DNA of 64,000 nucleotides. Origin: Ectocarpus siliculosus (taxonomy: Eukaryota > Sar > Phaeophyceae > Ectocarpales > Ectocarpaceae). Both the position numbers and the translations under genes were made by a program. Shown one piece after another: positions 42,101-51,984 of this stretch (the stretch's first letter is position 1; every line of letters begins with the position of its first letter). The notes beneath the pieces are model-generated. The model saw nothing but the letters and a program-made list of their open reading frames with translations. It ran no database searches and was not told where the DNA came from. The stretch covers positions 7,608 to 71,607 of the forward strand of contig FN648593.1 of assembly GCA_000310025.1 (NCBI GenBank), given 5' to 3'.

Positions 42101-45100
42101 TGCTTTTGTAGACTTGCGTGTGTATGGCTAAATATTGTACACGGGGAGAAACAGAAACACAACCACCACTTACGCTTGTGTCCGTCACCATACACCCTCC
42201 TTACCCGCCGACTTGTTGGGCTCAAGACCAGTAGAGTGCTTTTATTTTCCCTGCCGTGCTGGAGCGACAGGCGTTCTGGTACATACAGAGCACCAATTGA
42301 GTCTTCCTCCCCAACCTTGTGTGTTCAATACCGTACATGAGCAATGTCGCTTCCAGCATGTCGTACCCACACTCACATGTTCGTGGTGGCAGCCGTAACA
42401 GCGTGCAAGTGCCTAGTGAGGCCGCTCGTTGCTTCTGTATTTCATATTTTTATTGTTGGTGGGGGAGCGCACAAATAGACACACGTATGGCTCCCCGCCA
42501 CACTACACGTCTCGTGGAACACATCGGGCGATGATATTTTCCCGGGAGATTATTTTTTTTTTTATTGATCGGGAGATATTTTACAGATTAATTGCCCTGG
42601 CATGTTGCAGGATACGGGTACATGCATCGCACCACATGACGATCGAACACGCCCCCCCTGCCACCTACCACATCACCCCCACCCGACAAGCAGCATGATG
42701 ATGTGTAGTGACACGCCCCCCACTGAATCTCCTCCAATCTACACAACCCACGCCGCCCCACGCGAGGACCTGAGAAATCGGTCTGTCTGCTGGTCTTCCG
42801 TTCATTTACCCCGTACCTCCGCTATCCCTTGAAGCGCAAGGCCTTTTGCGCTATCCTCGCCGTGCTTTCCTGCGATAACCTGCGTATATTTTGGGACTGG
42901 TTTTTCCTGGTAGGACCGCGTCACAGGTCGGTTCTGCCAGTTTGCTGTCGGTGTCGAGCGTTGAACCCCCAACACCATAGTGCCGACCTCAACCCTATCG
43001 CACATGACTGAGACCTAACCGATACATCACTCACCCCGCCCCCCTACACCCCATGCTACGCTTTTTGTAGGCGCCAGAAGCCTCGTACTCGCACGGGGTC
43101 GTGTTCAACCCGCGGCCCTCGTTGCCATCTTCTGGCGCGCAGGACCACGGAGACGACGAGGACGACGACGACGACGACGACAGCGACAGCGACAGCGACG
43201 ACGGCAGCTTCGTCACGACAGCAGAGTTCGAGAAGGTGATGGGTTCGAAGAGAGGGAAGGCCACGGTGCAAATGGTCGCCGCGACTGCTGCCAAGAAGCC
43301 CGCCAAGACAGCTACGCGGCAGGCCTTGAGGGCCGTGCGGCAGCAGTTGGCTCTGGTGCCGCAGCAGCAGTTAAGCGGAGCAGAGGGCCGTTCCGGGGGA
43401 CCCGTACCCAACAAGTGATTGCTTTATGTGAGAAGGGGAAGGGGAGCTGCAGCGTTTGCGCGTAGTTAGCGATAAGTGCAAGCACTGGCCGTGACATGTC
43501 CGTTTTCTTTTTTTTTTCTTGTCGTGTTGTAGAGAAGTGTTTCAGCCATCCATTCTTTCCCACCCAGAGGTGCCGTGCGTTGACATGTGGCTATTTCGGG
43601 GGGAGGGTTGTTTCGCCTGCTCTCATGCTTCCGTGGTGCCTCTCCCCATGCATGGGTATCCCTCGTTTGCCTCACGGCTCCCTCCCTCCTCCCCATTGCT
43701 GCGAATGGCCCGCCCCCCTCAGGCGTCTAGGCCGCGAAGACGCAGAAAAGTGGTAAGGGGTCAGAGCGCGGCCCACGTATGAGATGCGCCATCCTCGCCA
43801 CTGGCGCATTCGTGAAGTCGAACAAGTGGACGAAGGACAACGGGGAGCTCGTCCCCTATACTCCAACCACCACCAACTGTCACGCCAAGAAGGCAGTTTA
43901 CGAGTTGATGCGCTATGTCGGCAGCGTGGCTATTCATGAGAAAGACGTACAGAGTGAGCGAACATGGTAGTCCTGGGAGCAACATTGTTTTTCCGTGTGC
44001 ATTTCAACATGTCACGAGCCCTCCAGCCGATGTCAGGTGTACCCGCTCGACTGCAAGTCCCTGCGCGTTCGTATGTTGACTCGTCTGCATTTCATACAGC
44101 AACAAAGTGTTCAGGACGATGCGCTAGAGTTCAATCATTGATTTGCAACGCGAGGTGAGCACCCGCGGTTGGCGTTTTGAAAGAGTCTCCTAAGAAAGTG
44201 ACCATAAAACCTATGTCGTCCCTCACCAGCCGCGTGTATACGACATACTGTGCAGCTTCGCTTCAGATATTTTCTTTTCGTGGCACGTGCCCGCCTGTTG
44301 TGCTAACCCTGTTATCTACGTGTTGTGCCGGAGTGGTGGGTGTGGGGCTCGGTCATGACCTCCTTGTGTTGGCCACAAACATGCACTTGTCCGGGGAGTT
44401 GGCGCCGATGAATCATCGATGCACGGGTAGCGTATCGGACTTTGTGTAGGGCCGTGTTGCATGGCCGAAATTTCAGTTGGAAATTAAGATGACAACGTCC
44501 GGCGTGTGCTTGATTCCATTCCGTCATTACACGCACACCGCTTCTACCAGCCCGCCTTACGCCTGCATGCGTACGACTGCTTCCTATGCCCCCCTCCATG
44601 TCTGCTTTATACTTTTAGAAGCCTTGAACGACGGCAGTACTGCTCGCCGCTCAGAGCACGTGAAGTAGACGAGGGAATGCACACGGGTGGCCCTCCTGGA
44701 CCTCGTCCAAGAGACCGCCACAATACTTCGCAAGTCCCACAAGGACAAGCCGGACGTCCCTGAGGAGGATTGGACTCTCAGCAGATTCTATAACAGAGTC
44801 CTCATCCAAGTCAGCCTCCTGAACCCCCAGAACGAGGTACGACTATAAGAAGTCGCGTGATGTGTTTTTCCTTTTAGTAGGTACAACCCTGGGCCGCTCC
44901 TCACTTCATCGTTGCTGAGGATCCCAACTTTTGAATACCCTGCTCGGTTCCTGGCAGTTTAGAGGAGTCTGTCGCACGTCCCTTGCAAGTCCCTACGTCA
45001 CACGTCAGGTGTCGTGTGCATATAGCACTATTTTCACCGCCTATACAAGCCAACCGCACGTTTCTTGTCTCCGCGGGCTGGCAACTCTCAACCCACTCCA

Positions 45101-47649
45101 ATCGTGGATACATCCCGTCGGGTTTTTCCTGGACTACGACATGAAGGGAAAAAACTAAATAAACCTGTCGGCGTTTTCTTACAAGGGACACTGACCAACA
45201 CCTCCTCTCGCGTTGACTCCGCAACAGGCATACCGGGCCTCCATGTTTGAGTTCCTCCGGCAGGTGCTGCATGAAGGGCTTCAAGTCATAGTCCCAGGCT
45301 TTACGCCCCGCCCGGAGGTCTTGTTTGGCAAGGACACCACTCACGACCACCTATGCAACGAGGTGATGCCTGGACGCCGTTTTTTGACGCGTAGATTTCA
45401 AATTATTGTTTGCGAGGCATTTTCACCCCTTGTTGATGTTTGGTATAGCAACGCGAGGCACATGCGCACAGGCGACAATACTGATGCATTTTGCCATATA
45501 CGTCCCCCCGCCGGCGCTTTCGCTCTACCCTAGATCATGAAGCCCATCGTGCAGACGGCGATCATGACGGTTCATAATGAGCCTGTTTCCGATGGCGAGA
45601 CCGACGATATGCTTAAGACAGTCGAGTGACAGGTGAACTGCGTGCTGGGGGAAAAGGGCAAGAGCTTCTACGAGCACGCCCAGAGGTCTTTCGTTGCCAC
45701 GTGAGTTAAGGTTTCATGTATGATTGTGCCGCATGCGACAAGCCCTTCATCTGGGCAGGGAAATTCTGCTGCTTGGCTCTTAAAAGGATTTGTGCATGGT
45801 CCTGTTTGCTTTCACCTGTCGTTCGTGCGGGGGTATGTATGCATTACGGGTGGCAATGAGAGACCAACTACAATCTTCCGTCCTACACCGTATCTTTGTT
45901 GACTCGGTGTTTGCGCCTCGCACAAAAACCATAAGGATCTGGGAGACCGGGTATCGGTTCCAGTTCGGCCCCGGAAGGATTGCTAGCAAACTTCTGGACA
46001 AGAACGTCTCGGACATCACGGAGCAACACGCCGTCAACGCCTTCATCCCATACCTGGACAGTGAGTCTGCCTTAGGGTTCCCTTCAGCATCGTCGATTAC
46101 ATTAGTGTTTCAGCTCTTTTTCATTTTTTCCCGCAAAGTATTTCCGTCTCGGCCATCTCCCTGTCTTCTGCCCCCAGGTTCCGGGGGAATGCGGGAACGT
46201 CTCAACTTTTTTGCCACACCGCGTTACAGTTTCCCTTGACTACCTTCCCGCCCCTCCCCCCCGCTTGTGCATTGTGGTGTTTGTGCGTTTTATACCCCCC
46301 CCCCCCATGCTGCNNNNNNNNNNNNNNNNNNNNNNNNNNNNNNNNNNNNNNNNNNNNNNNNNNNNNNNNNNNNNNNNNNNNNNNNNNNNNNNNNNNNNNN
46401 NNNNNNNNNNNNNNNNNCTTTGTAGGGATGCGAGGTCAATGGTCTAACGACTACGGCATGCACGACTATGAGTACATCCCCCCCTCCCCCGATAGCCATT
46501 GGAATTTATCAAACACGCCCATCACTTCGTGAGCTCAATAACCAAGATACCTGTTTTTTTTCGCCCTTTTTTTTGCGGTCATCATGATGGTGGTCGAGTG
46601 GATTTTGGTGTGCGGGGTCGAAAGCCTCACTTCCAGCAAAGGACCTGATCACGTTCCGCGTGTTTAGTTGGTCACGCACCCTCGAGGAACTTTTTCGCAG
46701 AGCTTACAACTGTCTCTGGAATAGGAAATGGCAAAACATATATTAAGTCATTCGTAGCTGTCACCCGAATGCAAGGAAGTAAGCACAAGATGCCGAACAC
46801 GCTTCGCGGGATGCAGCGCACCTTCCATGCGACTCGGGATCTCACGGCTCTCCCCGCCTGGTGATTGCGAGCCTGGTCCGGTGAGAACCCGGCGTGCTGC
46901 GTCCCGGCATTGTAAGGATGCGAGGCCGATGGTCTAACGACTACGGTTTGGGTCGGGGATACTCCGGGCTAGTGGTAACGAAACGCCAGGTGTCCTCCGA
47001 GTTTTTCATCAGTAGTACTTCACCAACAATAGTTCCTCCCCGACCGGAAATCATATGTCAATAGGCTACGGTAGATTCACACCGAGACGTGTGTTGTGGT
47101 GATTTTTGAAGTATATTCGTCCTGCCTATGAGAGAGCAGCTCAAGTGTTTGAATCTCGAATGCATCCATTAACCGCACCAAGCCGGTAGTTCTTGTCCCG
47201 GCATGTTTGCGTGCGATCGCAAGCAGCGAAGTCAATATGGTGCTAGCAAAGTGCCCAATCCCACCACACCACTCCATCAAAATACATCTTCCTCTTGGTG
47301 ACCGTTTTGTTCCGCGCTGGTTCCCGTTCGTCTACCCCCCTTCCCCATTTCTTCGGTACACACAGACCCCACCAACGGTCCGGGATTCGACGACGACGGC
47401 AACGAAATTGACGACGAAGAAGGCGGCAATGGCTTGGGCGGCGATGGCTCGTACCGCGATGGCTCGGCCGGCGATGGCTCCGGCGGCGATGTCTCGGGCG
47501 GCGACCACGGCACCAACCACGGCAACGTCGAGGCGGGCGGGCAGAGTGGTACCGGCGAGGTTGCTGACCTTTCCGAGCGCACCAACTTACGAAACACGGA
47601 TGAAAGAGGGGCATCCGGTAGCAGTGTTAGTGTTAGTAAGGCTGACTAA
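38806..47649 (+). CDS. Multi-exon gene of unknown function (family also at 10.4 kb)
   Basis: Chained exons with GT-AG sites run from an ATG at 38,806 to a TAA at 47,647-47,649, with AATAAA at 47,721. Recognisable exons: 38,806-39,153; 39,363-39,419; 39,731-39,933; 43,071-43,415; 43,724-43,753; 43,786-43,953; 44,673-44,836; 45,228-45,362; 45,534-45,700; 45,936-46,060; 47,366-47,649. The product would have a Cys-rich start, a poly-Asp/Ser region, a basic RPRRRRKV patch and an acidic Gly-rich tail. I recognise no domain. At least one TGA (45,627), a stop at 39,811 and a frame problem in exon 1 suggest decay or errors. A scaffold gap and a Helitron piece lie in introns. Confidence 0.45.
39363..39419 (+). 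CDS. Unknown gene, exon 2
   Basis: SSDGKKFMHVTVAPASLIG lies between GTGCCAAG and a GTAAAT donor. Codon use resembles the other exons; the function is unknown. Confidence 0.4.
39731..39933 (+). pseudogene. Unknown gene, exon 3
   Basis: After ACTGCAAAG the frame reads CPDAATNEEDLADGCTGEIVEDHL and stops with TGA. Other frames continue with LHYQCAHHLYCGT and INEILNKTDEHRDLGTTHADL, so at least one or two frameshifts are present. The Cys/His content is zinc-site-like. Confidence 0.4.
40427..40982 (+). pseudogene. N-terminal fragment of a second Helitron Rep gene, interrupted
   Basis: The first part contains ITCSHCNAQLWKEEKGLNCC and IHPLQSIPHHLMALFETTKF, the zinc site and following block of a Helitron Rep. 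The second part continues RYNGLFGFTALGADGIQKKTW, SMLTLHGRAYHGIFDLQQHYEN. Between them, at the FINF / RYNG junction, sits a ~45-base foreign piece that includes the 42-bp inverted-repeat arm. This copy differs from the minus-strand Helitron at 28-32.5 kb. No downstream Rep sequence follows. Confidence 0.7.
40743..40784 (-). repeat. 42-bp inverted repeat, right arm, inside the Helitron fragment
   Basis: Perfect reverse complement of 38,608-38,649. It splits the Rep frame at a conserved position with no obvious target duplication. Confidence 0.9.
41280..41660 (+). repeat. Dispersed short repeats (GACATTAGAG / CGTCAACTAGCGGCAACGCC)
   Basis: GTCAACTA(G/C)CGGCAA(C/T)(G/A)CCGTC occurs at about 41,312 and 41,615. 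ACATTAGAG-type and GGCGCGACA blocks repeat between 41,440 and 41,570. No gene here. Confidence 0.6.
41661..43070. other. Large intron or intergenic stretch, no gene seen
   Basis: Between exon candidates of the unknown gene. It contains T-rich runs and C-rich pyrimidine stretches, but no recognisable coding block. The pyrimidine-rich run ending CTTTTTGTAG at 43,070 is a good acceptor for the next exon. Confidence 0.4.
43071..43418 (+). CDS. Unknown gene, acidic exon
   Basis: After CTTTTTGTAG the frame reads EASYSHGVVFNPRPS. An Asp/Ser run (about 20 acidic residues) follows, then FVTTAEFEKVMGSKRGK, a Lys/Ala-rich stretch and Gln-rich LVPQQQ. It can end at TGA 43,416-43,418 or splice at ACAA|GTGATT. 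Confidence 0.55.
   Translation, partial: APEASYSHGVVFNPRPSLPSSGAQDHGDDEDDDDDDDSDSDSDDGSFVTTAEFEKVMGSKRGKATVQMVAATAAKKPAKTATRQALRAVRQQLALVPQQQLSGAEGRSGGPVPNK
43724..43753 (+). CDS. Unknown gene, 30-bp micro-exon (basic)
   Basis: ASRPRRRRKV lies between CCCCCCTCAG and GTAAGG. The basic run resembles a nuclear localisation signal. Too short to be sure it is spliced in. Confidence 0.35.
43786..43953 (+). CDS. Unknown gene, exon
   Basis: AILATGAFVKSNKWTKDNG, then TNCHAKKAVYELMRYVGSVAI, ending at CAGA|GTGAGC. Open throughout; no domain recognised. Confidence 0.5.
44673..44836 (+). CDS. Unknown gene, exon
   Basis: ECTRVALLDLVQETATILRK, then a Lys/Asp/Pro linker and TLSRFYNRVLIQVSLLNPQNE before GTACGA. 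Predicted mostly helical. The acceptor is uncertain. Confidence 0.5.
45228..45362 (+). CDS. Unknown gene, exon
   Basis: After CCGCAACAG the frame reads AYRASMFEFLRQVLHEGLQV, GFTPRPEVLFGKDT and HDHLCNE to GAG|GTGATG. Confidence 0.5.
45534..45700 (+). pseudogene. Unknown gene, exon with in-frame TGA
   Basis: After CTCTACCCTAG the frame reads IMKPIVQTAIMTVHNEPVSD, a TGA at 45,627-45,629, then QVNCVLGEKGKSFYEHAQRSF to a GTGAGT donor. The sense before and after the stop is similar in character, so the stop looks secondary. Confidence 0.45.
45936..46060 (+). CDS. Unknown gene, exon
   Basis: IWETGYRFQFGPGRIASKLLD and SDITEQHAVNAFIPYLD end at GACA|GTGAGT. No domain recognised. Confidence 0.5.
46314..46417. 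other. Scaffold gap (104 N) after a C-rich run
   Basis: The N run follows C14-ATGCTGC. Sequence on the right starts CTTTGTAGGGATGCGAGGTC, a dispersed repeat, so a repeat boundary probably caused the break. Confidence 0.85.
46427..46480 (+). repeat. Dispersed repeat with tRNA D-arm-like core
   Basis: GCGAGGTCAATGGTCTAACG followed by ACTACGG recurs at about 46,920 (GCGAGGCCGATGGTC...) and 54,886. The copies at 46,430 and 54,886 also share ATGCACGAC(T/C)ATGAGTACA and a following C-rich run. The core TGGTCTAACG resembles a tRNA A box, so a tRNA-derived SINE fragment is possible. Confidence 0.6.
46481..47365. other. Presumed intron of the unknown gene
   Basis: No coding block. A second copy of the dispersed repeat lies at about 46,918-46,945. 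The segment ends in a pyrimidine-rich tract and TACACACAG. Confidence 0.4.
47366..47649 (+). CDS. Unknown gene, terminal acidic Gly-rich exon
   Basis: After GGTACACACAG the frame reads PTNGPGFDDDGNEIDDEEGG. Imperfect GDGS/GGD repeats, an LSERTNLRNTDERG segment and a Ser/Val tail follow, to TAA 47,647-47,649. AATAAA at 47,721-47,726 fits a polyadenylation signal. Assignment to the upstream exons is by strand, spacing and splice site only. Confidence 0.5.
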
Positions 47650-47720
47650 GCATGTGGGAAGACGTCGCACAAGTATTTTTTGGATTCTTCTTCCGTATCA
47701 CAGCGCGAGGCGTAGTGACC

Positions 47721-47726
47721 AATAAA
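47721..47726 (+). promoter_or_regulatory. Polyadenylation signal candidate AATAAA
   Basis: Lies 72 bases after the TAA of the terminal exon, a normal distance. Confidence 0.45.
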
Positions 47727-47749
47727 AGGTTAGGTTCGTCCAGCACATG

Positions 47750-48715
47750 AGCCCACATGGATGGTGTTATTTCTTTAGTCGCAGCTTTTCGGGCACAACA
47801 TTATGCCTGTACGTGTGTAGTGATGTTTTCAGCAACGCCATGCACTAATAACATTCTGATGCCCTGGTGCATAGTGCCTGATGCTGGCACGGTACCCTTT
47901 GTTTTTTTTAGGCGGGGGTGTGGGAAGCGCTCATTTTTCCCTTTCATTTTCGCCTCTATTTTTGTCTTGTTTTATTTTGATCGGTTTCCTGGGGCTCCCT
48001 TTCTCGACTGGACATTGCAGTAGCTGTTCTTTTCTTTATATGACTTTGTTTTCTTTTTCCGAGTGGTTTGTACTCTATTCTTGTTTTGTTTCCCCGCGGC
48101 GTCGTATGTGCCGGGCTTTGCGACCACGGGCTCCCCATTTTCTTTGTCGACTACAGAGCTAATGTGAGAGAAACAACAAACAACAAACAAAACAACCATG
48201 CATACACAGTTGCAGCTCGTTTTTTACAGTTGGCGGGGGTCGTCTTGCAGCGTGGCGATGTCAGGAATGCTGGCAGTGCAAATAGCAGCAAAGTAGCATT
48301 CTCTCAGTCCTTTTTCTTCGTCGCTCTCGCTCTTTTTGGTACTTTTCCGTTGCGGGGAAACTTTGCGACACGATATTGGGCAGTGTGATCGCAGCCAAGT
48401 ATAGTGCTCCGTACCCTTTGGTGTAGATTTTTTTCGTTTTTATTGATGGCAGTTCTATTAAGCACGTTCGTATATATAGGTAGCCCTTTTCCTTCGTCGT
48501 TGTCATAAATTTCGTCTTGTTTTTTTGTTGCGGGGATGCACATTGCGTGGTGAGTCGTAAGGTGTTTCGTGATTTGGGAAATAAGAGAAAAGAGAGCACA
48601 TAGACCTGCTTCAATATCAACGGCTGTGGTACTTCCATTTACGCTATATATTATTGCTTTTCTGTTGTCACCTACCTGGTGCGTGTTGCTTCTAAGTGAT
48701 GAACTATATGCAACG
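47750..48715. other. No gene seen; T-rich
   Basis: T-rich runs give Phe/Leu-rich frames without domain or splice support. Confidence 0.45.
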
Positions 48716-48719
48716 CGCG

Positions 48720-49020
48720 TAGTGTACGACCCTCACGAGGGCATTTTGAGGGATGGGCAACACGTTGACGTGAACAACATCACGTGCGGTGTTCCCAGCA
48801 GCCTCCTCTGGAAGAGACGCATCACCACGTCCTCCTGGACACTAATTGTCCTCCCTTCCTCTCGGGGAAGTTCTCTGGCCGTCCCTCTCGGGTTGTCCTT
48901 TGTAATAATCCACGGCGGGGAAACATTACCCAACCCTCCAGAGGCCTTTCACCTCCCCTTCCTCTCAGAGTTTTTCTTTACCACCCCTCGAGAGGTTTGT
49001 TTGCAATCATCCACGGGGAG
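48720..49020 (+). repeat. Short repeats built on CCTCnnGAGG palindromes
   Basis: AATAATCCACGG(C)GGGGA and CAATCATCCACGGGGAG, and CCCTCCAGAGG, CCCCTCGAGAGG and CCCCCCAGAGG recur at 60-100 base spacing. They lead directly into the large hairpin. Confidence 0.6.
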
Positions 49021-49372
49021 TAAAACACGACCGAACCCCCCAGAGGGTTTTAGGTAAAACCAAATCCTCGAGAGAATTGCCCAAAAGTGGAAGCTCTGAT
49101 TTGGTAAAAAGGTTGTCCCCCAGAGGAAACCCCTCCCACAAAAAGCTCTGGAGGATCACTGTCCGAAATCCTCTGGAGAAAGTTGTAATGTATTCCTCGT
49201 GGAGTACTTATTCCAACGACCCTCCAGAGGATTTCGGGCGGTGTTCCTACAGAGCTTTCGGTGGGGGGTTCCTCTGGGGATAACCTTTTTACCAAATCAG
49301 AGCTTTTGCTTTTGGGGCAATCCTCTGAGAGTTGGGGTTTCACCTATCCTCTGGAGGATTTTGACCCTAGCC
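49020..49372. repeat. Foldback element: ~160-bp inverted arms around a ~28-bp loop
   Basis: The left arm (about 49,020-49,185) and right arm (about 49,214-49,372) are complementary over nearly their whole length. Examples are AGCTCTGATTTGGTAAAAAG with its complement at 49,283-49,302, and CCGAAATCCTCTGGAG with CTCCAGAGGATTTCGG. Pairing is interrupted only by small mismatches. The transcript of either strand would form a long hairpin. It may be a foldback transposon/MITE or a small-RNA source. Confidence 0.85.
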
Positions 49373-49649
49373 ATTTGTCTACCTGTGATATCGTGCTGTG
49401 TAGGCAATTGCTATACAAAACTGTACAGTACAACTGGCTCCCAGATGCATACGTATGTCCTGATGACCGCAACTACCGCTGACAGACCTTCTGCAGTGTA
49501 TATCTCCTGGACTGCCGTTCTCTCCGACGCGTTATGCAGTGACGGCGCTACCGGAATCATGGCATGGCGTCTATACATCATAACTATATGGCGAAGACTC
49601 TTTACTCAGTCACACAACAATTAACATGAGAACATGATGTGTCACGACA

Positions 49650-49980
49650 CGACGATACGCCGTGCCTCGCCTTTCCGTTCTAACACGAAATGCGTACAAC
49701 AGATACATTTGCGTTCATCAATTTGCTTCGACGAACGCCATATCCAACATTGAGGCACGTTTACTCTCAACCGGTGTGCTGTGCGCACGCCGCTTGCTCA
49801 GAGGACCCGGAAAAACGGTTGTAACTTCTCTAACCCCCGTACGAACGATGGAAGTTGTTGTTAAGCCACACATTCTTCAATTCAAACTTCAGGCAGTCAG
49901 AGAACTGTGCATTGGTCGCCGCGCGTATCGCCATTACGTTTATCGCCACTCACCAGGAAGGGCGTTAGCGTGAAGCGAAC
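49650..49980 (+). repeat. Dispersed repeat copy 1 (pairs with 53,005-53,370)
   Basis: Shares CGCCGTGCCTCG(C/G)CTTTCCG, AACGCCA/CACGCCAC-(C)CAACAT and GTGTGCTGTGCG with the second copy. It also shares GCCACACATTCTTCA(A/G)TTCAAACT and a CACTCACCAGG end. Copies are alignable over about 330 bases with indels. Confidence 0.75.
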
Positions 49981-50009
49981 CTTTGAGGTACTACACGCGG
50001 CGTAAATGT

Positions 50010-50340
50010 TTCGGTCATTCTTCGCGGTGTTGTTTGGATCCTGCAGCCTCCACGCCGCTATCGGATGGTTCTTTTAGTAAATAGCATCCCCACAAAGAAG
50101 TGTCATTTGGGCAAGCCTTCGTCACCTTCACATACAGGTACCCGTGCGTTCTCACCACACAGCACGCGGTGCCACGCCTTCCACTCTGTCTCTCCCGCCG
50201 CGCACGGGAACAAATTCTCATCAGGTTTCCAACTTCATCGGGTGTCTTCATTGTTTCTCCCTTTGTACCGTCGTCGATTACTCGCGCTTGCGATTCGGCC
50301 CCCCGCGCCCGTTGAGGGTGATAATTCATCCAGAATATTT
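50010..50340 (+). repeat. Dispersed repeat copy 1 (pairs with 54,645-54,880)
   Basis: CGGTCATTCTTCGCGGTGTT, CCCGTGCGTTCTCA(C/T)CACAC, GCGCACGGGAAC(A/G)AATT(C/T)TCATCAG and CTTGCGATT(C)GG-CCCC are shared in order with 54,645-54,880. The minus-strand frame across it has no domain. Confidence 0.75.
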
Positions 50341-51515
50341 ACTCGGTCAGTGATAAATGGAGCAGTGGAGATTGCAGAGATCGATTGGCGCGGGGGGTCA
50401 TGTTGATTGGGCGGGGACATGATCGTTACGTAAGTGCAGTTGTGGCTGCGGTGACGCCGTCAATGTCCTTCATGCCGATCAACATACCTCAAGTGCAACA
50501 AGCACGATAGGTTCGCGGTGATTCAGGCTCCGGACAGGGAAAATGCGTAATATTCTCGCATCACAGTAGATGAATTCGTTACTGAAGGAAGAAACACACA
50601 AGCGACAACCTGTTTACTTCTTCGCCACAAATTTGTTATCATATCTTCCTTGCCAAATTTGGAATATACACGCACTCACCCAAAATCACCCAGCATCGTA
50701 CCTTTTCCCTCGTCATTCCTCTGGCTCGGCAACAGCAGAAATATTCAACACGCTGTTTTCAGGTATGGTCTCGACACGCTGGTGAACGGCGAGCATGCGG
50801 CGAAGCGTACAGCCGTAGACTAGAACATACTCGTAGTCCTCCGTGCTGAGTTCCTTTTCTCTCGGGGATCCTTTTCCGGCAGATAGATGCTTGCGATGGA
50901 CTTGGATGGAGCATACGATAGAGGGATCGACGATGATGCTACTCCGGCTAGGTCACTGCCCGCGCCCGCGATGAATGATGTTGTCACTTAGCTGCGAAAG
51001 AGGGACGATTGTGCTTTGTCATTGCATGTCAAGTATACGTTCATACTGCGTGTTGCGTGCTCGTTGGGTGGGTGGGCACTGCTGTTTTCTCTGGTTTCCT
51101 GTGGCTTTAGAAAGTGTACACATTGGGGATAATACCACTGTCGAAAGGGTTGCGTTTAAGTCTACTGTACTCTATACAGCGAGTGGGAAGAAAACCGGCC
51201 GGACGCGGGCATATTTAGGGTCCTGTTCAAACATATCATTAGTGATGCCAGCAGGTCCTCATCACAAGACATCTCCCTCATAGTGTTCGTTCTACCACAT
51301 TGGGTTAAGGATAAGTCTCCCCCCCCCAATGAGGCGGGTGGCCATGACGAGACGGATGGCGGTGAGGGTTCGGGAGGAAGTGAAGTTTATAAAGAAGAAA
51401 GACGACTGTACTCTAGTAAACAAGATCCTAAGTCAAGGGCCCCCAGAAAAGGGGTTTTGACGCTGGCACTTTTCTCATACTTTAATCCAACATGAGAAAG
51501 AAAGCAACCCTCCCG
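50341..51515. other. No gene seen
   Basis: Mixed sequence without recognisable coding blocks. A Gly/Asp-rich plus-strand frame at 51,283-51,495 has no supporting feature. Confidence 0.4.
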
Positions 51516-51519
51516 CAAG

Positions 51520-51984
51520 AGGAACCTGGTAATTTGTACTGTCATCAGTAGAGGACACCATGAAGAGGCGTCGTGCGTGCTGGCACGTCCAGGGTTGCTA
51601 CTGGAGCTGAAATATCGAAGGTCGCAGCAACCTCTGAAAACAGTCCGAAATCTGCGCCGGAACCAAGCAGCATCCAACATTTGTCACAGCCATGCACACC
51701 GCCACGGACCGTAAACCCCTCAACGGAGGGTTGTCGGCAGTGGCTCGTGGCATGAGCTACAGCTGTAAACGCACAGTTCAGGAGATCGGAGTCCGTGGCG
51801 GTGTGCACGGTTGTGACAAGTAAATGTTGGATGCCGCTCGGTTCCGGCGCAGAATTCCAACTGTTTTCAGAGACTGCTGCAACCTTCGATATCTCAGCTC
51901 CAGTAGCAAACCTAAACGTGCCAGCACGCACGAAGCCCCTTCATGATGTCATTTACTGATAACAGTACTAATTACCAAGTTCCT
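51520..51984. repeat. Foldback element / MITE-like inverted repeat, arms ~190 bp
   Basis: The left arm 51,520-51,710 and right arm 51,788-51,984 are reverse complements with scattered substitutions. They run from AGGAACCTGGTAATT / AATTACCAAGTTCCT at the outer ends to CACACCGCCACGGAC / GTCCGTGGCGGTGTG at the inner ends. The spacer is about 77 bases. Both arms encode the same MRAGT-(S/F)-R chance peptide on opposite strands. No target duplication is obvious. Confidence 0.88.
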
